Counted from the first letter of the stretch, positions 1 to 10,656 are shown. The stretch: 64,000 nucleotides of DNA from Dromiciops gliroides (GCF_019393635.1 NC_057862.1:241341941-241405940), one strand, 5' to 3'. Notes: a model not told the origin generated them from the sequence alone. Translations and numbers: made by a program.

Positions 1-352
1 GGGATCTCTTGCCTGCTCTCCTGGTCCGATGGCTGCACTGCTGAGAGAGACGCTGACTGGAGTTTGACTCAGCCCGGTTCACTGTTAGCAGCACGTGCTT
101 GACGCCACTCTCCCCCCAAAGGTGGCCTTGGGCTTTTGGTGAGTTTTATACGGAATATAGACTAAGCTTAGACTTAAGACTATTTGGATTGTATTTCTAT
201 TTTCCTATCCCTCTAATCAACATCACCTGGTAACTACCACACAATAAAAGCTCTAACTAGAGACCAGAAGTTTCTTCCATTTACTAGTCTGGGAGATAAA
301 TTAAGGGAAAGGTTAAAGAGGGGAGATTTATGATCTAATATCCAATTTTAAA
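1..352. other. unassigned repeat-like DNA at window start
   Basis: No gene is visible. An AATAAA at about 243-248 and a CpG-bearing upstream part (1-130) would fit the end of an LTR running on the plus strand, but I find no matching copy elsewhere in the window, so this is only a suggestion. Confidence 0.25.
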
Positions 353-437
353 TCTCACATCACCCAATTCAATCAATTATAAATCCATCTTCAGGTGGGG
401 CCCCTGGGCAGCGACTAAATACCATTATTTTATCACA
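353..437 (-). mobile_element. fragment of a TGTGAT-type LTR (class I ERV)
   Basis: The stretch containing CTTCAGGTGGGGCCCCTG and ending TTATTTTATCACA matches the ends of the solo LTRs at 37111-37603, 41701-42198 and 49556-50001. Only the 5' end of the LTR, read on the minus strand, is present. It abuts RTE LINE sequence. Confidence 0.5.
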
Positions 438-454
438 CCCAGCAAAAAAAAAAA

Positions 455-527
455 AAAAAGTCCTTGAGAGTGTCCTTGTACTGCTGCTTCTGACTTCCAT
501 GTGAGTTCTCCATAAAAGTTTTTTAGG
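455..527 (-). mobile_element. RTE LINE, C-terminal end of the ORF
   Basis: Read on the minus strand this continues the RTE reverse transcriptase frame of 7004-7335 (residues like KKLLWRTHMEVR, then the LSRTF/LKDF-type end). It is the left part of an RTE copy split by the L1 at 528-6989; the split is proved by the 14-bp duplication AAAAGTTTTTTAGG at 514-527 and 6990-7003. Confidence 0.6.
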
Positions 528-710
528 GCGGAGCCAAGATGGCAGAGAGGAAACAGCAAGCTGCCTGAGCTTTCCTTCTGTTCCCTCAAAAAGAACATTA
601 AATCAAGCCTCTGGACGGATTCTGAAACTACAGAACCTGCAAAGAGACAGAGAGAGACAGTCTTCCAGCCAGAGATAATTTAGAAGACTTCAGGAAAAGG
701 TCGGTCTGAC

Positions 711-1088
711 TTGGGCAAAAGGGAAGCCCAGTGCAGGGCAGAAGCCCAGCGCCGAGGGGGTCGGGGCAAGTCAGCAGGAGCTGCGGACCACAGTCGAACA
801 ACTGAGGCCCCTGGAACCTGGCTCAAAAATCTGGTGGCCAAGAAGGACAGTGGAAAAACCTACCTGCACCAGCCGAGAGGGCAAGTTGCCAGCTGTAGGG
901 CCACAAACAGGATAGGCGTGACCAGGCACAATGATGTAGTGCGCTTAGACAGGAAGTCCAGGGGGGTGAACTGCACACACTATAAAGGCCTCAGTAAAAA
1001 GCAGGTCACACAGCACCTATACCTCTGCACAAGAAGCCCCAAACAGGGACCCTGGTGCCCCCAGAGCAGACCTCAACTTAAAAAATAA
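711..1088 (+). other. open frame in the L1 5' UTR
   Basis: A 125-codon open frame lies wholly in the L1 5' UTR and ends 18 bases before the ORF1 ATG, in another frame. It begins with TTG, not ATG. It is basic (many Arg and Lys) with no motif I recognise. It may be chance, since the leader is GC-richer than the rest; the 5' UTR of the L1 at 43575-47387 gives no similar peptide. Translation is not supported. Confidence 0.2.
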
Positions 1089-1105
1089 ATAAATAAGCTG
1101 CAATA

Positions 1106-2271
1106 ATGAGTAAGAAGCAAAAAAGAGCCCTCTCCATTGAGAGCTTCTGTATCAATAGGGAAGAAGCCAACGCAAACTCAGATGAGGACAATACCCTCAA
1201 ATTGCCTACATGTGAAGCCTCACGAGGGAAGGTGAATTGGTCTCAAGAACAAAAAGCCTTCCTGGAAGAGCTCAAAAAGGATTTCAAAAATCAATTGAGA
1301 GAGGTAGAAAAAAAAATGGGGAGAGAAATGAAAGCAAAACAAGAAAACTGTGAAAAAAGAATCAGCAGCTTGGAAAAGGAAGCACAAAGATTGACTGCGG
1401 AAAACAATTCCTTAAAAAATTCATCTGGCAAAATGGAAAAAAAAAAGTGCATAATTTCACTGAAGAAAACAATGCCTTAAAAAATTCATTTGGCCAAATA
1501 TAAAAAAAGGTGCATATTCTCACTGAAGAAAACAATGCCTTAAAAATTTAAATTGGACAGTTGGAAGATAAGGAATCCATGAGACACCAGGAATCAGTCA
1601 AGCAGAATCAAATGAATGAAAAAATAGAAGAAAATGTGAAATACCTCATTGGAAAGACAACTGATCTGGAAAACAGATCCAGGAGAGACAATTTGAGAAT
1701 CATTGGACTGCCTGAAAGCCATGACCAGAAAAAGAATCTAGATACCATATTCCAGGAAATTAAGGAGAACTGCCCTGATATCATAGAATCAGAGGATAAA
1801 ATCATCATTGAAAGAGTCCACTGATCACCTCCTGAAAGAGACCCCAAAAGGAAAACTCCAAGGAATATTGTAGCCAAATTCCAGAATTATCAGGTGAAGG
1901 AGAAAATACTCCAAGCAGCCAGAAAGAAGCAATTTAAATATCATGGAGCCACAGTCAGGATTGCTCAGGACCTAGCAGCTTCAACATTAAAGGACCTCAA
2001 GGCTTGGAATATGATATTCCGGAAGGCAAAGGAGCTTGAATTGCAGCCAAAAATCTATTACCCAGCAAAAATGTGCATTCTCTTTCAGGGGAAAAGATGG
2101 ACATTTAATGACATTGGGGACTTTCAATCATTCCTGATGAAAAGACGAGAACTGAATAGAAAATTCGATCTTAATATACAAGACTCAAGAGAAGTTAGAA
2201 AAGGTAAACAGGGGGGAAAAAAAGGTTACTCAATTAGGTTAAACTGTTTATATCCCTACACGGGAAGATAA
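1106..2271 (+). pseudogene. L1 ORF1 protein (RNA-binding chaperone), broken
   Basis: L1 ORF1 makes a trimeric RNA-binding protein that coats the L1 transcript. The frame starts at an ATG (MSKKQKRALSIESF) at 1106 and shows the expected order: a charged N-terminus, a long coiled coil (about 1240-1650), an RRM-like part with the NLRIIGLPE motif (about 1700-1720) and a C-terminal domain (about 1860-2230, FKYHGATVRIAQDLA, ending near FDLNIQD). A stop at 1478-1480 ends the first frame inside the coiled coil, and two further open pieces run 1561-1824 and 1894-2271. The coiled coil holds three near copies of a 63-65 nt unit. The total length suits an L1 ORF1 of about 380 residues. Confidence 0.9.
1394..1560 (+). 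repeat. 63-65 nt tandem units in the L1 ORF1 coiled coil
   Basis: The unit starting ACTGAAGAAAACAATGCC recurs at about 1394, 1459 and 1522 (the last partial). A 63-nt period equals 21 residues or three heptads, as expected if coiled-coil length changes by whole heptads. The first two units differ by 2 nt in length. Confidence 0.7.
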
Positions 2272-2745
2272 TACTCATAACTCTTAAGAATTGTAATTGT
2301 ATTTGGGCAGAGAGAAGGACTTTACACAGAGTGTATAAATATAAATTGTCTTTGATGTGAAGATACAAAGAAAATTAAGGGGAGGAGAGGAAAGGGGAGG
2401 TGGAATGGGGTGAATTATATCATATGAAGAGGTGAAAAAATAAAACCTATTACAATAGAGGGTTGTTTCAACCCTACTCTCATTAGATTTGATTCAAAGA
2501 GGGAATAACATATATGTTCATTGGGATAAAGAAACTTAGCTCATTCTTTAGGGAAGCAAAAGGGGAAGGGAAAGTGGGGGGGGACTGATAGAAGGGAGGA
2601 CAAAAGCAAGGGAGAAAAGGGTAAAGAAAAGAGAGGGGGTGATAAAAAGGGAGGGCAGATTGGGGGAGGCAGGGGTAAGAAGTAAAGCGTCGGTGAGAAG
2701 GAATAGGGTGAAAGAAGGGGGGAAAGTACAAAGGGGGTAAATAGA

Positions 2746-5700
2746 ATGGGGGGGAATAGACAGTCAGTAATAATAACTATGAATGTGAATGGGATGAACT
2801 CTGCTATAAAACAGAAGCAAATTGCAGAGTGGATTAAAAACCAGAATCCTACAATATGCTGTTTACAAGAAACACATTTGAAGCAGAGAGATACACACAG
2901 AGTAAAGGTAAAAGGCTGGAGCAGAATATATTATGCTTCAGCTAAAGTAAAAAAAAGCAGGGGTAGCAATCCTTATCTCAGACAAAGCGCAGGCAAAAAT
3001 AGATCTCATTAAAAGAGAGAAGGAAGGAAATTATATCTTGCTTAAAGGTGCTATAGACAATGAAGTAATATCAATATTAAATATGTATGCGCCAAGTGGT
3101 ATAGCATCCAAATTCTTAGAGGAGAAGTTAAATGAGTTACAAGAGGAATTAGACAGTAATACTGTACTAGTCGGGGATCTGAATCTCCCCCTCTCAGAAT
3201 TAGATAAATCTAGCCGAAAAATAAATAAGAAAGAAGTGAAAGAGGTGAATAGATTACTAGAAAAGTTAGACATGATAGATGTCTGGAGAAAATTGAATGG
3301 GGATAGAAAGGAATATACCTTTTTCTCAGCAGTACATGGAACATTTTCAAAAATTGACCATGTATTAGAGCACAAAAACATCATAGTCAAATGTAGAAAG
3401 GCAGAAATAGTAAATGCATCCTTCTCAGATCATGATGCAATAAAAACTACATGTAAGAAAGAGCCAGGGAAAAGTAGAATGAAAATCAATTGGAAACTAA
3501 ATAATTTCATTCTAAAGAATGAATGGGCCAAACAAGAAATCATAGAAACAATCAATAACTATATCCAAGAAAATGACAATAATGAGACAACATATCAAAA
3601 TCTATGGGATGCAGCCAAAGCAGTGCTTAGGGGAAAATTTATAGCTCTAAATGCTTACATGAATAAAAAAGAGAAAGAGGAGATTAATGAGTTGGGCATG
3701 CAACTTAAAAAGCTAGAAAAAGAAGAAATTAGAAATCCCCAATTAGATACTAAACTAGAGATCCTGAAAATTAAAGGAGAAATTAATAAGATTGAAAGCA
3801 AAAAAACTATAGAATTAATCAATAAAACTAAGAGCTGGTTTTATGAAAAAACCAACAAAATAGATAAAATATTGCTTAATTTGATTTAAAAAAAGAAAGA
3901 AGAAAACCAAATTACCAGTATCAAAAATGAAAAGGGTGATGTTACCACCAATGAAGTGGAAATTAAATCAATAATTAGGAATTATTTTGCCCAACTGTAT
4001 GCCAATAAATTTGACAATCTAAATGAAAGGGGTGAATAGTTACAAAAATACAAACTGCCCAGGTTAACTGAAGAGGAAATAAAATCCTTAAATAAACCCA
4101 TATTAGAAAAAGAAATTGAACAAGCCATTAATGAACTTCCTAAGAAAAAATCCCCAGGGCCAGATGGGTTTACAGTTGAATTTTACCAAACATTTAAAGA
4201 ATAATGAATTCCAATATTATACAAATTATTTGGAAAAATAGGTGAAGAAGGAGTTCTACCAAATTCGTTTTATGACACAAATATGGTGGTGATACCAAAA
4301 CCAGGCAAAGCAAAAACAGAGAAAGAAAATTATAGACCAATTTCCTTAATGAATATTGATGTTAAAATCTTAAATAAGATATTATTAGCCAGGAGATTAC
4401 AGCAAGTGATCACCAGGATAATACACTATGAGCAGGTGGGATTTATACCAGGAATGCAGGGCTGGTTCAACATTAGGAAAGCTATTAACATAATTAACCA
4501 CATCAATAAGAAAACCAACCAAAATCATATGATTATCTAAATAGATGCAGAGTAAGCTTTTGACAAAATACAGCACCCATTCCTAATAAAAACACTAGAG
4601 AGTTTAGGAATAGGTGGAGCTTTCCTTAAAATAATAAACAGTATCTACCTAAAACCATTAGCAAGTATTATATGCAATGGAGATAAATTAGAGGCCTTCC
4701 CAATAAGATCAGGGGTGAAACAGGGATGTCCATTGTCACCCCTATTATTTAATATTGTACTAGAAATGTTAGCTTTAGGAATCAGAGAAGAGAAAGGAAT
4801 TAGAGGAATTAGAATAGGCAAGGAGGAAACAAAACTATCACTCTTTGCAGATGATATGATGGTATACTTAAGGAATCCTCAAGAATCAACTCAAAAATGA
4901 CTTGAAACAATTAACAACTTTAGCAAATAGCAAGATATAAAATAAATCCACATAACATTTCTATACATGACCAACAAAGTCCAGCAGCAAGAGATAGAAA
5001 GAGAAATTCCATTTAAAGTAATGGTAGATCATATAAAATACTTGGGAGTCTACTTGCCAAGACAAACCCAAGAATTCTATGAACACAACTGCCAAACACT
5101 CTTCACACAAATCAAATCAGATCTAAATAATTGGAAAGATATCAATTGCTCATGGATAGGCAGAGCTAATATAGTAAAAATGACAATTCTACCTAAATTA
5201 ATTTACTTATTCAGTGCCATACCAATCAGACTACCTAAAAATTATTTTATAGAGCTAGAAAAAATAATCACAAAATTCATCTGGAAAAACAAAAAGTCAA
5301 GAATATCCAGGGAAATAATGAAAAAAAATGCACAGGAAGGTGAGTTAGCTGTACCAAACCTGGAGCTTTACTATAAAGCGGCAGTCATCAAAACTATCTG
5401 GTACTGGCTAAGAAATAGAGTGGTGGATCAATGGAATAGGCTAGGCACAGGAAAAGCAGTAGTAAATGACACTAGTAATGTAGTGTTTGATAAACCCAAA
5501 GACTCCAGCTTCTGACATAGGAACTCAGTATTTGACAAACACTGCTGGGAAAACTGGAAGATAGTATGGCAGAAATTAGGCATAGACCAACATCTTACAC
5601 CTTATACTAAAATAAGGTCAAAATGGATACATGATTTAGACATAAGAGGTGAAACCATAGGTAAATTAGGAGAGAAAGGAATAGTCTACCTATCAGATCT

Positions 5701-6573
5701 TTGGAAAGGAAAACAGTTTATGACCAAACAAGAGATATAGAATATTATAAAATGCAAAATGGATGGTTTTGATTACATTAAATTTAAAAATTTTTGTACA
5801 AACAGAAGCAATGCATCCAAAATTAGAAGGGAGGCAGAAAGCTGGGAAACAATTTTTATGGCCAGTACTTCTGATAAAGGCCTCATCTTTAAAATATATA
5901 GGGAACTAAATCAAATTTATAAGAATCCAAGTCATTCCCCAATTGAGAAATGGTCAAAGGATATGAACAGGCAGTTTTCTGATGAAGAAATCAAAGCTAT
6001 CTATTCCTGTATGAAAAAATGCTCTAAATCACTAATGATTAGAGAGATGCAAATTAAAACAACTCTGAGGTACCACCTGACACCTATCAGATTGGCTAAA
6101 ATGACAAAAAAGGAAAATAATAAATGTTGGAGAAGCTGTGGGAAAATTGGAACACTAATGCATTGTTGGTGGAGCTGTGAACTGATCCAACCATTCTGGA
6201 GAACAATTTGGAATTATGCCCAAAGGGCTATAAAGCTGTGCATACACTTTGACCCAGCAATACCACTTTTGGGTCTTTTTCCAAAGAAATCATGGAAAGG
6301 GGAAAGGGACCCACATGTACAAAAATATTTATAGCTGCTCTTTAAGTGGTGGCAAGGAATTGGAAGTTGAGGGGATGCCCACCAATTGGGGAATGGCTGG
6401 ACAAGTTGTGGTATATGAATACAATCGAATACTATTGTGTTGTAAGAAATGATGAGCAGGAGGAGTTCAGAGAAATCTGGAGGGTCTTGTGTGAGCTGAT
6501 GATGAGTGAGATGAGCAGAACCAGAAGAACATTGTACACAGTATCATCAACATTGAGTGTTGATCTGCTGTGA
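2746..6573 (+). pseudogene. L1 ORF2 endonuclease/reverse transcriptase, broken
   Basis: ORF2 nicks target DNA and reverse-transcribes the L1 RNA. The frame opens at ATG 2746. The endonuclease shows TMNVNGMNSAIK, the catalytic-glutamate motif CCLQETH (about 2858), GDLN (about 3173) and SDHDAI (about 3427). The reverse transcriptase shows [15 protein letters not shown] (about 4461), [11 protein letters not shown] (about 4721) and the active-site FADDMM (about 4846). A Cys-rich C-terminal part (CWRSCGK, then HCWWSC) lies at about 6127-6180, and the end resembles other marsupial L1 C-termini (WLDKLWYMN). Open pieces lie at 2746-3012, 3038-3889, 4283-4540, 4715-4900, 4967-5515, 5759-6334 and 6346-6573, so at least six stops or frameshifts interrupt it. 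Confidence 0.92.
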
Positions 6574-6813
6574 TGGACTATATTCTTCTCACCAATGCAA
6601 TGGTACAGAAGAGTTCCAGGGAACTCATGATAGAAGAGGATCTCCAAATCCAGGAAAAAAAAAAAAAAGAACTGTGGAGTATAGATGCTGAATGAACCAT
6701 ACTATTTCTTTTGTTTTTGGTGCTGTTGTTTTTTATATTTTGAGGTTTTTCATCATTGCTCTGATTTTTCTCTTATAACATGACTAATGCAGAAATATGA
6801 TTAATGTTATTAT

Positions 6814-6838
6814 GTGTATATATATATATATATATATA
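6814..6838. repeat. (TA)n microsatellite in the L1 3' UTR
   Basis: About eleven TA units follow TGTG. The L1 3' pieces elsewhere in the window lack it. Confidence 0.9.
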
Positions 6839-7003
6839 ACCTATATCAGATTACCTGCTGTCTAGGGGAGGGGGGAGGGAGGGGAGGGAGGGAGAAAAAT
6901 CTGAAATTGGAAAATTTGTATAAACAAAAGTTGAGAACTATCTTTACATGTAACAGGAAACAAAAATAAAATACTTTATTGATTTAAAAAAAAGTTTTTT
7001 AGG

Positions 7004-7335
7004 CAGATGTACATTTCACATTTGAACAATGTAGCCATCCCATCAGAGTTGTACTCTGTAGTAGAGTTTGAATGCTTGTCAATTTAGCTCAAGAAAGAAC
7101 CTCAGGGTCTACTACTTTATCTTGCCAGGTGATCTTGAGAATCTTCCAAAGACAATTCAAATGGAAATCATTTGGTTTCCTGGCATGGCACTTCTGTATT
7201 ATCCAGGTTTCACAGGCATTCAACAATGAAGTCAACACAGTGGTTTTGTAGACCTTCAATTTTGTAGGCACTCTAATACCTCTACTCTCCCACTTCCTTC
7301 AGAGCTTCCCAAACACTAAGCTAGCTCTTTCTTTC
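7004..7335 (-). mobile_element. RTE LINE, C-terminal part of the ORF
   Basis: On the minus strand a frame across 7089-7271 reads TKLKVYKTTVLTSLLNACETW, then FHLNCLWKILKITWQDKV. This matches the conserved region after the RT domain of RTE/BovB-type LINEs (LYGCETW, WQDK). Upstream it continues, after a SINE, at 7497-7632; downstream it continues, after the L1, at 455-527. Confidence 0.8.
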
Positions 7336-7496
7336 TTTTTCTTTCTTTTTTTTTTTTTTTTGCGGGGCAATGGGGGTTAAGTGACTTGCCCAGGGTCACA
7401 CAGCTAGTAAGTGTCAAGTGTCTGAGGCCAGATTTGAACTCGGGTCCTCCTGAATCCAGGGCTGGTGCTTTATCCACTGTGCCACCTAGCTGCCCC
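7336..7496 (-). mobile_element. short tRNA-derived SINE (Mar1/WSINE1 type)
   Basis: A T-rich run is followed by GGGGCAATGGGGGTTAAGTG and the body, ending CACCTAGCTGCCCC. It splits the RTE LINE. Several other copies in the window, such as those at 11588 and 12502, share the GGGGCAATG form of the 3' end. Confidence 0.93.
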
Positions 7497-7632
7497 TCTA
7501 GGTATTAATTATTAGGCCAAAATTAGCATAAGCAGCAGAGAATCGATCCAAACTTTGTTGCATCTCAACTTCAGAGACTGCATTAAGTACAAAATCATCT
7601 GTGAACAAAAAAATCATGTACCAACTCTCCCT
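7497..7632 (-). mobile_element. RTE LINE, RT active-site region
   Basis: The minus strand reads FTDDFVLNAVSEVEMQQSLDRFSAAYANFGLII, the RTE form of the YADD active-site block and the helix after it (Y of YADD changed to T here). It joins the frame of 7004-7335 across the SINE. Confidence 0.75.
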
Positions 7633-8841
7633 TGTGAAAATTTATTTTGATTTGGGGACCCTACCTTTAGGCTGAGATTAGAAAGCCTTAGGCCCTCAGG
7701 GTCTCTTCTGTGTGGAAGGTGCTGGTGCCCCTCCCCTTGTGCTTCAGCTGAGCCAAAAAGCCCCATGGGCTGTACAAGATGACAGCTGCGGGGAGGGAGT
7801 GCTAGCTCCCTCCACCCTGATCGGAGCTATCCAAGAGATCCTGAGCCTGTCCAGGCTGGGCTCTGGCATAGCCTCTGCTGAGGCACGTGATGCTCGAGCG
7901 TCCCCCCAGCTCCAGACACAGCTCCGGCTGGCAGATTAGCTTGGTCTGTGGGGGCGCAAAAAAAGCCCCGAGATTTCAGTATTGAAAAGAAAGATATATA
8001 TACACCTAGGGGTTAGATTAGAGGGGATCTGACAAGAAGAACAGGGAGGCTGTACTGACAGAGCTTGGGAGAGACTGACAAGATTAGGAGAAAAGGGGGG
8101 GGGCTGAGAAGAGGACTGTAGGCTGGCTGACAAGATTAGAGGGGTGGCAAAAGTTGGAGAAGACAAACAGGGGGGCTACAAGGATGCAGGAGAAGGCTAA
8201 AGGACTAGGAGCAGAGAATAGAGGCCAGCAGACAAGATTGGGGAATCTGACAAGATTAGCAGAGGGATGAGGCTGACAAGAGGACTGGGGGCCAGCAGAC
8301 AAGAAGGAATGGGAAAAGAGAAAAGAGAGGCCAAAGGGCAGACTGACGGAGCAGACAGATAGACAGAAGGTCGGTGAGAGAGAAACATAGGGTTTCAGCA
8401 GTGGCAGTAAGGAGAGGAAAGTTAGAAGCAGGGGGATTTACAAAGTGAAAGGGGCTTGGAGTTAGAAAGAAAGGACCTGAGTAGTGAAGGTGGAACATAT
8501 CCTGAGGCAAGAGGCAGCTAAGGCCCTTATTGTATTAAAAGTTCCAGGGGCAGCAGGTGGAAGCACCGGAAGGGGAACACAGTCAACTTGTACATTTTAT
8601 TTCCCTGTATTCTTAATTTTAAATAGTATCTCATAAATAAACTCTGCTTTGATTATTTAGTTAAGAGGCTTCTTAATATTTTGCTTATCAATTTGGGAGT
8701 GGAGCAGTGTGGTGGAACTTTATAAACAGCCCATGCTAAGTTAATAGCAGTCAGAGAGCCAAATAGTCAAAAGTCCCCAGATAAGTACCCCAGTCAGTTT
8801 AGTCCCCCCAAATTAGGCCAGTCAGTCAAAATATTTCTACA
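7633..8841 (+). mobile_element. long LTR (class I ERV, same type as the ERV-B LTR)
   Basis: The last 230 bases (AATAAACTCTGCTTTGATT, then TTAATAGCAGTC, AGTCCCCCCAA and the ending ATATTTCTACA) match, in reverse complement, the LTR at 47451-48284 of ERV-B. An AATAAA near 8635 fits the polyadenylation signal. The left border (TGTGAAAA at 7633) is a guess. The middle is purine-rich with a recurring GACAAGA motif. No internal retroviral part adjoins it, so it looks like a solo LTR inserted in the RTE LINE. Confidence 0.65.
8028..8312 (+). repeat. recurring GACAAGA(TTAG) motif inside the LTR
   Basis: At least seven copies of GACAAGA or GACAAGATTAG, most after CT or A, are spaced irregularly through this purine-rich stretch. 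The long minus-strand open frames over it (8084-8510) are Ser/Pro/Leu-rich shadows of it. Confidence 0.6.
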
Positions 8842-9285
8842 TTTGAATGGCAACCACGAAGGGATTTATGGCCCAATTATAATTTTTCTAAACTTATCAT
8901 TTTTTCATATACTTATAATTTTTCACAAGTCCAAAATTATAAATTTTCCCAGATTATATATACTTATTAATAATGAATTTTTTTACACCCTCCACTTTAG
9001 TCTTGGCTTATAGCCTTTTCAAGTTAAATAATTTACCATCAGTGTGGTATCTGACTGTGATACTGTGTTTGTATTTATTAAAGGAATCTGACAACATCGC
9101 TGAAAACATCATGCTAAAAAGCATGGAAACAAGCACACAGCCTTGTTCCATGCCATTGGTCACTGGGAAGATGTGAGAGCATAAAACCAATGCAAGGATG
9201 TCATCATGAAATTGATGTACAATATTGACGAACTTCTCTAGGCAACCAAAATTTGACATAAATTTCCGCAAGCCCTCAGGAGTCT
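8842..9285 (-). mobile_element. RTE LINE, central RT domain
   Basis: Minus-strand frame 9008-9271 reads FGCLEKFVNIVHQFHDD, FPVTNGMEQGCVL and SMLFSMMFSAML, the RTE RT core (consensus PVTNGVKQGCVLAPTLFSMMFSAML), then YHTDGKLFNLKRL. The AT-rich part 8842-8985 between it and the LTR does not read as RTE and may be decayed or inserted. Bases 9060-9154 are repeated exactly and inverted at 10660-10754. Confidence 0.8.
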
Positions 9286-9360
9286 GTACATAATAACATT
9301 CATTGATCTGACCAAGGCCTTTGATACCATCAGTAGTAAGGGCTTGAGTGTATTAAGGAA
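9286..9360 (+). mobile_element. inverted 5' segment of the RTE LINE
   Basis: On the plus strand this reads FIDLTKAFDTISSKGL, the RTE RT block that normally stands just before GLRKFMSNFG, which lies next to it on the minus strand (ending near 9271). Such a head-to-head join of neighbouring ORF parts is the mark of twin-primed 5' inversion in LINE insertion. Confidence 0.65.
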
Positions 9361-9625
9361 GGTATATTTGAAAGGAGAGGGAATGGAAGTGAGAAAGTTA
9401 AAAGAGCATGAGGAGAGAATAAAGGAATGAGAATGTGAGGAATTATGAAAGAAGGGAATGAAGTAAATATAGAAGAAGAGGATGAGAGGAATGAATAGGG
9501 AGATATTGGGGACTATTTTTAGATAGATGGTAACAGAAATATGGAAGAGTATGATACTCTATAAAGTGCTGGGTTTGAAGTCAAAGGAACTTGGTTTGAA
9601 TCAATTAACTTTTTATGAACCTTAG
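9361..9625. other. purine-rich unassigned stretch
   Basis: Plus-strand purine-rich DNA (GAAAG, GGAGAG runs) without an open frame or a recognised repeat. Confidence 0.4.
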
Positions 9626-10270
9626 TGTGAAGAATGAAAAACCCAAGAGTCATTTTCTGGGTAATTAATAATTAATGTATTAATTAGATTAGCTAATAAG
9701 CAATAAATTGAGGGTCGATGGTTTATATTGGTAATCAAAGACAAAGACATGAAAAGACTGCAAGCCTTAATATATTTTTGGAAAAGGGGGTTCCATTGAC
9801 AGGTGAAAATCAACCCTGATTGGTGAATAATTAATGAGGGGGGTGGACTAAAAATCTTCAGCTCCTCCTGCTGAGAACATGGCTTGATCATGAGACTCAG
9901 ATGTTTCCAGCACTCTGGACAGAGGAATCCATTTCCACCCAGACCACTCTGGTTGGTTTTCTCCTTTATGAGCTAGGTCACCCTAACCTCCATTGGAGGG
10001 CAAGGACATAGATTCATTGCTTTGGAGCAAGAATTCACCTAGATTAGATTCTGTTTACACTCTAAACAGAAGTAAGGTCTCCTAGTTAGGTGGGGTCCCA
10101 CCCAAAATGGTGGAGCATGTTCTCTGAGGATTAGAACAATCTCATCTATCAGTCATGTTCTTCAGAGACTAGTTGACTGACCTTCTACAGGGGCTAAACC
10201 TTGAATGAGGAAATAAAAAGCCTGGATCCTTCTTAATAATGGGTTATTAATATAATAGTAAATAATAATT
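9626..10270. mobile_element. unassigned interspersed repeat, possibly an LTR
   Basis: The block starts TGTGAAGAATG and has an AATAAA at about 10220, 50 bases from its AT-rich end. The TG start and late polyadenylation signal suggest an LTR, but no second copy is present here and no clear CA end is seen. Confidence 0.3.
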
Positions 10271-10391
10271 TCTCTCATTAGTTTCCTTAGTTGTAAAATG
10301 AAGAATGCATTCGATGACCTCTAAGGTGCCACCTATCTCTAAATCTGTTAGTTTTCCCTCAACATTATCATGCATATAATTATCTGCATGT

Positions 10392-10500
10392 TTTGTCTCC
10401 CTTAAGAGAAAGTAAGCTGCCTAAGACTAGGCACAGTTTCAATTTTGTCTTTGTAATCCCAGCACTTAGACATAGTAGGTCTTTAATACTTACTTATTGA
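10392..10500 (+). mobile_element. L2-type LINE 3' end
   Basis: AGTAAGCTGCCTAAGACTAG, then TTTGTAATCCCAGCACTTAG and CATAGTAGGTCTTTAATA follow the L2 3' end pattern (GTAAGCTCCTTGAGG, CCCAGCACTTAGCAC, AGTAGGCGCTTAATAAATG). The bases just before it (about 10280-10370) may be MIR/L2 too. Confidence 0.65.
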
Positions 10501-10656
10501 TTGACTGATCTTAGAGAGTGCATGAATGTAACCACATTTATATTCTAGCTAATATATGGAATTTGGCTTTATTGTTCTGAAGTTTTGAATTGTTCATGTA
10601 CCTTGTGTCCCTGGAGTTAGGAATAGAGGTTGTTTATCCCAGAGAAGAGGAGACTT

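Larger units (their letters stand above)
528..6989 (+). mobile_element. near full-length L1 LINE
   Basis: The copy starts with an L1-type 5' end (GCGGAGCCAAGATGGCAGAG), has a 5' UTR (528-1105), ORF1 (1106-2271), a G-rich spacer, ORF2 (2746-6573) and a 3' UTR with a TA repeat and a G-rich tract (about 6863-6898), ending in AATAAAATA plus a short A run. An exact 14-bp TSD (AAAAGTTTTTTAGG, 514-527 and 6990-7003) marks its borders. It inserted into an older RTE LINE. Both ORFs carry several breaks, so it is not active, but its complete ends, exact TSD and easily readable protein make it one of the younger L1s here. Confidence 0.93.

Noticed and set aside
2483-2731. Pro/Ser/Phe-rich minus frame in the L1 spacer
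   Set aside because: Antisense of the G-rich inter-ORF spacer of the L1.
8010-8320. CRISPR-like array of spaced GACAAGATTAG units
   Set aside because: The units are short, irregularly spaced and lie in a mammalian LTR; there is no constant repeat or spacer length.
8084-8510. Overlapping Ser/Leu/Pro-rich frames on the minus strand
   Set aside because: They are antisense shadows of a purine-rich LTR stretch with no motif or start context.
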